Positions 58,201 to 64,000 of a DNA stretch of 64,000 nucleotides are shown piece by piece; position 1 is the first letter of the stretch, and each line of letters opens with the position of its first letter. Source of the DNA: Chalciporus piperatus (taxonomy: Eukaryota; Basidiomycota; Agaricomycetes; Boletales; Boletaceae). A model generated the notes under the pieces. It made no database searches and was not told the DNA's origin. It saw nothing but the letters and a program-made list of their open reading frames with translations. The stretch spans positions 1-64,000 of the forward strand of contig JBBPTG010000112.1 of NCBI GenBank assembly GCA_038093975.1, in the 5' to 3' direction. The position numbers were made by a program, and so were the translations under genes.

Positions 58201-59314
58201 GGTTCGCTAAGTGAGATGGCTGTTCTTGGGGTATGATTTCTTCTATGAGGTGAGGGCGATCATTAACAATACATCTAGTTCGAGTACGGGGCTTCTTGGG
58301 AGAGGCCCGATCTCCTGCCGATCTGGGAGGCACAATTTGGCGATTTTTTCAATGGCGCGCAAGTGATTATTGATACTTTCATCGCGAGCGCTGAGAGTGA
58401 GTCACATAGTACCTCATTTTCTAATCTAATCGATCACGACAGCGAAATGGACCAAGCAAAGCGGCATCGTGCTCTTGCTCCCCCACGGTCTAGATGGCGC
58501 TGGCCCCGAACACTCCTCCAGTCGCATTGAGAGAATGTTGCAGGTATACAAAAACCATACTTCATCAACGTGACTCATACTCATGAAATCGCCGTTGAAT
58601 TTAGCTCACGAACGATCCTTACACCCCTCGATCGAACGAAAACATCAACATGCATGTCGTATTCCCCACGACGCCGGCTCAGTACTTCCACCTCCTCCGT
58701 CGTCAAATGAAGAGAAACTATCGCAAGCCGCTCGTCGTTGCAGCTCCCAAGGGTCTCCTCCGCTTAGCTGTATGTTGGATATCGATATCATCTTCCACGT
58801 CGCCATGAATATTGATTCTATTTCCGATTTTCAGGCAGCTTCCTCCAAGCTCTCGGAAATGCTTCCCGGGACCCGATTCCAGCCCGTTCTTCCTGATGCC
58901 CACGCACCAACAGACAAGATCGAGCGCGTCGTATTGGTCAGCGGAAAGCTCTACTACGATCTCGCCAAAGAACGTGCCGCCCGGGGATTAGAAGACCGAG
59001 TGGCGCTCGTCCGAATCGAAGAGCTCGCGCCATTCCCGTTCACCTCTCTCGCGGACGTTCTCAAGCCTTACACGACCGACGAGGTGGAATGGTTGTGGGT
59101 ACAGGAAGAGCCTAGAAATCAGGGTGCGTGGGGGCATGTCAAGGATAGGTTGGGAGCTGTCTTGAGTGGGTTGGGGGGTGGTGGTGGTGGTGGTGGTGGT
59201 GGTGAGGTGAGGTATGTTGGTCGTCGTGAGGATGCGCTGCCTGCTACGGGGACGGGGAAGGATTACCAGGTTCAGCAGAGGGCTGTGGTCGAGGGTGCGT
59301 TCCAGGGATTGTAA
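55294..59314 (+). CDS. DHTKD1: 2-oxoadipate dehydrogenase E1 (DHTKD1-type, thiamine-dependent)
   Basis: Mitochondrial E1 that decarboxylates 2-oxoadipate in lysine/tryptophan breakdown, or a related 2-oxo acid. ATG 55294 gives an Arg-rich presequence ([20 protein letters not shown]). Exons then show [123 protein letters not shown] and the cofactor-binding [75 protein letters not shown] and [40 protein letters not shown] follow. These match the DHTKD1 branch rather than Kgd1 (short N-terminus, [21 protein letters not shown]). Near the C-terminus a GGT repeat encodes about ten glycines. Stop 59314. Confidence 0.92.
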
Positions 59315-59441
59315 AGCCTCTTTTTTTTTTTTTCGTGACGCTTGCGGAGGGTACTTGATAATTTAATAATGGGGGAAGTGAGTGTCGGTAGTGTAATTAT
59401 CCATCATGGTTTATTGGCGCGAAAGTAAAAAAAAAAAACAT

Positions 59442-60515
59442 TCAAGAGAGCAAAAAAATGACTTGGAATGTGTTGAAGTTTGAACGTGGAACAAAGGAAA
59501 TGAAATGGTTTCCAAGCTCGCCCTGAGCAGGTTCCCAAACTCGGGGCTCGATATTTGTATATACAATGATTTGATGGGGGATCCCACCTCCCTTTTTCAT
59601 GAGGGCGACAGACCTGGTGTCATGGGGGGACTGAGTGTGACGGTAGACGATGAGAATTTCAAGTCGTGAGTCGTGGCAATCTGATTCAGACTGTAGCGTT
59701 ATCTTGTCCAGATGGTGTGGGGGAGGAGGAGCTCGAGAAACTCTGGTATCGACTTTGACGTTATGAAGCCCATCGTAGAGCATCTGAAGCATTTCGATGT
59801 CGTACGGCCATATGAGAGTCGCGATGATCGGCTGAGCAACGAGTGTGACTGTCAGCATTCCCCGAGGCCGCACCGTGGTCGTCGACGCGTCATCCCAGGA
59901 TTTCATCCACCCGCGGTCCCGCAGAATTCAGGAACGAGTTTCTTGAGAGATGAGGCGGAGCGGAGTTGTGACCACTTGAGGCGAATGCCAGTGGATTCAT
60001 CGGCGTCCTTTGAGTTCGAGAGGTGTGAGGTTGGACAAGGATGAGACCCGAGATTCGGGGAGGCGGAGTGATCTGAGACGGGGTGCCAGCCTCCAGGTCA
60101 CCGAAAAGAGTGATATATCGAGAGTCTACTAGTAAACGAGCGGCTTCATGTCGTCGTCGTCATTGCCATCGTCAAAGTAGTCAGAGTGGTAGTCGTCAAA
60201 GTCAAGGAGATCAAATTCGATGTAATAGTAGACATCAACATCGACAGGGAGACTGTACTCCGAGCCAACATTGCTTAAATGCATTGAGTTGCGTGCCAAG
60301 AGGCGAGACGGAGAGTTGTCCAGAGAGATGGGGGTCGAGATAGCCGCATGATGCCAGTGGTGACAAACCAGGGAGACGGCGAGTGGAATTCGTTGCATAA
60401 ATTATCTCTGTGATCTTCGCGTTCGCTGTTCCCGCTACCGAGATCAAATTAATATCAGTGAAAGAAGCTGGACAGGGAGGTCGTTGAGAGAACTTGCACG
60501 AGCAGGTTTGGGCAT
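59442..60515 (-). CDS. F-box/LRR-like protein, possibly degenerate
   Basis: ATG 60515 reads MPKPARASSLNDLPVQLLSL ILI, the first half of an F-box, and after a short gap containing GTAGCG...GAAG the sequence RIPLAVSLVCHHWHHAAIST PISL completes it. Downstream minus-strand frames have an acidic, Tyr/Asp-rich run (DDYHSDYFDDGNDDDD), LRR-like RLAPRLRSLRLPESRVSSLS and a last frame MLTVTLVAQPIIATLIWPYD ending at 59442. Exact exon joins are not clear, and some frames end in stops without good donors, so it may be decaying. F-box proteins choose targets for SCF ubiquitin ligases. A hAT-type element lies 13 bp beyond the target-site duplication side of its start. Confidence 0.5.
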
Positions 60516-60527
60516 ACGACTCGGAGT

Positions 60528-60535
60528 AATATCGG
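60528..60535. repeat. Left 8-bp target-site duplication
   Basis: AATATCGG directly precedes TAGGGTTG, and the same eight bases directly follow the right end of the element. Confidence 0.9.
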
Positions 60536-60552
60536 TAGGGTTGCACACGGGT
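60536..60552 (+). repeat. Left terminal inverted repeat of the hAT element
   Basis: TAGGGTTGCACACGGGT, exact reverse complement of the right end at 61630-61646. Confidence 0.92.
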
Positions 60553-61130
60553 ACGGGTGACACCGCGGTGTTTTGGATACGGGTACGACGGGTGCGGGTG
60601 CGGTGTTGAGGTAGTCAAACCCGCGCCAATACCGCGTACCCGTGCAAACGGGTACGGGTTTGTACGGGTGGTGGTGACAATGTGAAGGCCGAGGAGGCTC
60701 GAGGCCCGAAGCTTCGAATAGCGCTCAGCCGCCGTCATTGTTCTCCCAGTGTTTCCCTCCACTCTACCAACAACTTATTACACCATCTCCCGATCCCGTC
60801 TCGTTGCATTGCGGAAGCATCTGAATCATTCGCAAGTTGAGGTGCCAGTTCGTGCGCCACCCCGACAGCAATTCAGTTTGTCCGGCCTCAACTTCTCGAT
60901 TGCAGCAAATGTTGTCCCGATGCTCGACCTGCATGGGCTTGTGCGTTATCACGATCGGGCTACTCGCGGGGAGCACACAGGGCGAAGGACTATAAAGTCC
61001 CAGCTGTGGTACTAGGGAATTTCCAAGTCGTGCTGCTATGGCTCCCAAATCGTCCTCCAACTCCAATCTACCTTCTCTTGTCGTGCTGTTGCGGCATCTG
61101 ACCCTGTTCACTCTGCCAAACGAACATCGC

Positions 61131-61390
61131 ATGGCATTGGACTACCTCAGTATACCAGGTGAGTATCCTTGGTTTCTTGTTCGTCCGAGTATGAAATTCC
61201 GTTCCAGCAACTTCAACTGCAGTGAACGCGTCTTTTCACAAGGCCGCCAATTGCTGCACTTTGCCCGAAACCGGTCGTCTGGGCGTTCAGTTTGAACGTT
61301 CTTATGCCTCGGGTCATGGAGTTGCAATGACTTGATTACATTGGAGGATATTATTGCAGCTATCCGACCGAAGAAACGAAAGCGGGGTGA
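61131..61390 (+). pseudogene. hAT transposase C-terminal fragment (hATC dimerisation domain)
   Basis: Reading MALDYLSIP, across a GTGAGT...TTCCAG intron into ATSTA, then in a shifted frame ERVFSQGRQLLHFARNRSSG, a TGA stop, and LCLGSWSCNDLITLEDIIAA. The A-x-D-Y-L-S-I-P-A-T-S-T-A and E-R-V-F-S order is the hATC signature. The frame change just before ERVFS and the stop show that it cannot encode an intact domain. Confidence 0.88.
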
Positions 61391-61629
61391 ATCTGAGTCT
61401 GTTGCAGTATGACGTAGTACATATTGGCGCATCCTGTACCTCTTGCGCTGCTCTTGCGTATGATTTCTTTGTCCTTCACCCGCGGGTTTTGGTCACACCG
61501 CGGGTTTTGGTCAGAACCGCGGGTTTTGGTCAGAACCGCGGGTTGTACGGGTCGGTGTCGACCCGTACCCTCTGAGGGTACGGTGTTGGCGGGTACGGGT
61601 GCGGTGTTGGTTTCCCGACCCGCGGTGTA

Positions 61630-61646
61630 ACCCGTGTGCAACCCTA
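61630..61646 (-). repeat. Right terminal inverted repeat of the hAT element
   Basis: ACCCGTGTGCAACCCTA, exact complement of the left end. Confidence 0.92.
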
Positions 61647-61654
61647 AATATCGG
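61647..61654. repeat. Right 8-bp target-site duplication
   Basis: AATATCGG, identical to 60528-60535. Confidence 0.9.
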
Positions 61655-61990
61655 GAGGGGGGGGGTCGAGATTGGTCGACCAATCGAATGGACTGGCTCC
61701 TTCATTTGTTCCATGTTGCATGCTAACGCCTACTTTTCCGAGTCTTTGCGAGGTCGGAAACAGGATCAGATCGGCAATGCGTTCAGCAAAGGTCTTACCA
61801 TCACTGTGGCTCACCTCCTTCAACTGGCCCGCAACTTGAAGCTTGAAGCATCATCGGAGGATCAAACGTAGAATTTACGCCGGTTCAAATTGCCAAACTG
61901 GGAACTTGTAGAATAGAGGTATAACAGATACTACTCTCTCTACTAGCGTCTAAGTCTGAACATCTAGATCATCGATGGCTGCTAGATAGT
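61655..61990. other. Sequence flanking the hAT element, no clear gene
   Basis: A plus-strand frame from the element boundary to 61871 ends SKGLTITVAHLLQLARNLKL, but has no domain. It was contiguous with the F-box gene's upstream side before insertion, so it may be the old promoter region. Confidence 0.4.
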
Positions 61991-62968
61991 TCATAAAGGC
62001 TTTCGTCCGTAGAAGACTCTCACCGTGGTGTGAGAACCTTCGGTGTTGTCCCATTCCTCCATTATCTCGTCCATAGCCTTATCGAATTCCTCAGTGGATG
62101 CAAAGTGTCCCGCCCCCCCTCCTTTCATCACCGCGCCCCTCATACCCTTCCATGCTCCAATGGTTACTTCTTTCCCCCGGATCCCGTCTTCTCCTCCCCA
62201 CTTACCCATCTTCAAAACGACCTCCTCGGACTTCACGTCGATAAATCCAACTGCTTTGAGCATGTCTGCAACATAGACACCAATGCGCAACAGCATCCCT
62301 TTTGCTCCCAAGAAGTCGTCCTTGAACAACAGATAGCTGGCTGTCTTTGGTCCCGAGACCCATTCCGGACCGATCTCGATCAGTTGAGCGTATCCACCTG
62401 GGACAAGGACGTGATATATTTCTTGAATCCCTTTCATCCACTGGTCTTTTGTGTAGGCGAGGATGAGAAGACGTTGGTGAACGAGTGCGAACTTTGAGCT
62501 CCAATAGGAAGGTAAATCATATCCCGAGCAAATGGAAAGGTGAACGTTGGGTGAAAGGGAGGGGTAGCTCGGGAATAATCTTGACTCTATGTCGACGCCA
62601 TAAAGCTGAACTGACTCTGGAAGCTTTGACCTAACGTCGCATAGCCATGCACCTAGATAAACGTGATAGACGTCGTCGCCATGAGACGAATCAAAGCCTG
62701 GCGACAATAACCTCCACCTGTCCCGATGTCTAAGACCTCGTCGTTCCCTGATAACGTCATAGGAGGAAAGATTAAACGACCCGAGAAAAGGTGAGTGTAA
62801 TGCTGATGTTGTTTCAAAAGTCTGATAAAACTGAGCGGAAGACGTGGTCGATATGGGTGCAAAATACCTCTGGCGTTCTTCTTCGTCAGAAGGCAAGATA
62901 TATAAAGCCCCTTCGTACGAATGGGTTGTACGTTCACCTTTGACCTGGGTGGTGGGTGTCCAACTCAT
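61991..62968 (-). CDS. LaeA/UMTA-like SAM-dependent methyltransferase
   Basis: The minus-strand frame from ATG 62968 (MSWTPTTQVKGER) is open throughout, but the family alignment demands two introns: 62831-62867 (37 nt, after EERQR) and 62653-62717 (65 nt). Spliced, the sequence reads LPSDEEERQRSFIRLLKQHQ, FPPMTLSGNDEVLDIGTGAW, the SAM-binding motif I, then LPESVQLYGVDIESRLFPSY, FALVHQRLLILAYTKDQW and EIYHVLVPGGYAQLIEIGPE (motifs II-III). The two introns total 102 nt, so the unspliced frame also stays open and hides motif I. Such class I methyltransferases act on small molecules or regulators of secondary metabolism; the substrate is unknown. It ends VFYGRKPL at 61991. Confidence 0.85.
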   Translation of the reverse strand: MSWTPTTQVKGERTTHSYEGALYILPSDEEERQRYFAPISTTSSAQFYQTFETTSALHSPFLGSFNLSSYDVIRERRGLRHRDRWRLLSPGFDSSHGDDVYHVYLGAWLCDVRSKLPESVQLYGVDIESRLFPSYPSLSPNVHLSICSGYDLPSYWSSKFALVHQRLLILAYTKDQWMKGIQEIYHVLVPGGYAQLIEIGPEWVSGPKTASYLLFKDDFLGAKGMLLRIGVYVADMLKAVGFIDVKSEEVVLKMGKWGGEDGIRGKEVTIGAWKGMRGAVMKGGGAGHFASTEEFDKAMDEIMEEWDNTEGSHTTVRVFYGRKPL

Positions 62969-63349
62969 ATTTGAGTGTGGGTACTAACTGATGAGGGGTA
63001 AGTGACTTGGTCCTGCAGACTGCGGCGGCCAAATGCTTCGTTTTTAAGGGATGGGGTTACAATACCATCCCGTGCAGAACGGTCGTCAGCGGGTCAACTA
63101 TGACTTCTGAGCGATACATATGGCTATGGCATGGCAATGGATTCCCAAGTTGGCACTGCGTAGCACTCGAAAGGCCACGATGCATGATGTAACGACCCGT
63201 CCCCCGGGAACAAACAGTGAAATAGGCATGTCCTTTCCGTCCCGCATTCAAAAGAACACTTTAGAATGGCTCAAGTCCACAAGTCACCTTCAGCTTTTGG
63301 TATGAACCCTCGGCTGGCTCCCGCTCAGTGCTCAGAAACACGCCTTTGG
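62969..63349. other. Intergenic, upstream of methyltransferase and of the pseudogene
   Basis: No supported coding sequence. The earlier exons expected for the adjacent pseudogene are not seen here. Confidence 0.4.
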
Positions 63350-63790
63350 TATACCAATAAATCCAAACAACCTAGTTCGCGAGCAGACCCACCATCAACG
63401 ATCCGATCGGCTTGTACATTCACTCGTAAGCTTCCAGTCCCTCTTTAGAGCGAATTAAATGATGGCAATGATTCCTCCGAAGCGTAAACTGGGGGATGGT
63501 TGATCCTCCCGATGGTCATGAGGGCGACGACCCCTCGACGTTTTGGAAATGGACACGTGGATCGCCTGGTCATGTAAGCCATTATAGTTCGAACAGACGT
63601 AGGCTAAGCCGAAATCAAATAGTACGTGCGAGCGGAATTTGAGGTCCCCGAGGATAAAGGCTACGTCGTTTTCCATTGATCAGGAGATCGCCAACCTCTC
63701 AAATATGGCGCCCAACCTGCTGGTGTCACACCATGACATTTGTTGGTTCTTTCTACTATATCACGTTGGAATTTAATTCATTGAACGGTT
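63350..63790 (+). pseudogene. 5'-truncated pseudogene of the left-edge gene family
   Basis: At 63366-63430 the DNA closely matches the exon at the left edge of the window (AACCTAGTTCGCGAG and CACCATCAACGATCC are shared), with an 8-base deletion. A GTAAGC donor follows. Then come DPPDGHEGDDPSTFWKWTRG, a GTAAGC...AAATAG intron, VRAEFEVPEDKGYVV, an in-frame TGA, GDRQPLKYGAQ and another stop. The earlier exons (DVQDEYxEW part) are missing. So a 5'-truncated, frameshifted and stop-interrupted copy. Confidence 0.75.
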
Positions 63791-64000
63791 GCAAAAGTTC
63801 GTACGGGAGGCCTGCAGGAGTCGAGGATACTCTTTGCAACTACCAAGTCCCGCATATACATGGGGCTGAAATGGAGACACACCTGGCTTGCGTGGGCTGC
63901 CCTGCAGAAAGATAGTCATAGTACTGGAAAGGCAAAGTTCAAGTTCGCAGGTCCCAACCAAATATTATCGTACCAGACTCGCAGTCACAAAAGTAAAGTT
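63791..64000. other. Right-edge sequence without identified gene
   Basis: Only short frames; nothing recognisable. Confidence 0.4.

Larger units (their letters stand above)
60536..61646 (+). mobile_element. hAT-type DNA transposon, degraded, 1,111 bp
   Basis: Bounded by perfect 17-bp terminal inverted repeats (TAGGGTTGCACACGGGT and its complement) with partly matching subterminal CCGCGGTG, and flanked by identical 8-bp duplications AATATCGG. Eight-base duplications and a (T/C)AGGGTTG-type end are hallmarks of hAT elements. Both ends are packed with ACGGGTACGGGT-type motifs, which hAT transposases use as subterminal binding sites. Inside, at 61131-61390, is a broken hAT C-terminal dimerisation domain; most of the transposase is missing, so the element is non-autonomous. 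Three GCGGGTTTTGGTCA repeats lie near 61480-61545. Confidence 0.92.

Noticed and set aside
1..64000. CRISPR arrays, operons, ribosome binding sites
   Set aside because: The window is intron-rich eukaryotic DNA; no regularly spaced short direct repeats of CRISPR type were seen.

Overview
The window looks like nuclear DNA of a basidiomycete of the Agaricomycetes. Almost every gene is split by introns of about 37-90 nt with GT/GTAAG donors, and the gene families are typical of that class: a FunK1 protein kinase, a TKL kinase with an HGDLS loop, F-box/LRR genes and AIG1-type G-domain proteins. The overall mix recalls the Rhizoctonia/Ceratobasidium group, but that placement is inference. Because the genes are multi-exon, start and end positions below are those of the whole gene; I rebuilt exons by eye from splice motifs and family similarity.

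Layout: 0-1 kb, 3'-truncated gene of a conserved unnamed family on the minus strand. 1.4-4.0 kb, a 1,284-bp non-coding unit present twice in exact tandem and full of palindromes. 4.5-6.4 kb, WD40 protein. 7.3-11.6 kb, condensin subunit Ycg1 (minus), head-to-head with a FunK1 kinase (11.9-14.6 kb). 14.8-15.5 kb, broken F-box/LRR copy. 15.8-18.4 kb, TKL kinase that runs into, and may be fused with, an HMG-box protein. 20.3-22.8 kb, auxin-efflux-type transporter. 23.5-23.9 kb, small beta-trefoil-like protein. 25.9-28.1 kb, aldehyde dehydrogenase. 28-31.8 kb, gene-poor. 31.8-33.4 kb, MFSD5-type transporter.

33.9-41.2 kb holds a minus-strand array of three cysteine-rich paralogs plus a fourth remnant, with an F-box/LRR gene inserted between copies one and two. 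41.4-43.8 kb, three-RRM SR-type protein (Gbp2-like). 44.1-48.3 kb, trehalose-6-phosphate phosphatase Tps2 (minus). 49.6-54.8 kb, four diverged G-domain proteins whose P-loops all lack the Walker A lysine. 55.3-59.3 kb, DHTKD1-type 2-oxoadipate dehydrogenase E1. 59.4-60.5 kb, F-box gene (minus) with a 1,111-bp hAT-type element (perfect 17-bp inverted ends, 8-bp target duplication AATATCGG) sitting 13 bp from its ATG. 62.0-63.0 kb, LaeA-like methyltransferase (minus). 63.35-63.8 kb, pseudogene of the same family as the gene at the left edge.

Housekeeping genes (YCG1, TPS2, DHTKD1, GBP2, aldehyde dehydrogenase, transporters) alternate with fast-evolving accessory blocks (Cys-rich array, G-domain cluster, F-box genes, repeats). 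The strongest candidates for something undescribed are the Cys-rich family with its exonised intron, the lysine-less G-domain cluster, the possible kinase-HMG fusion and the hairpin-rich tandem repeat.
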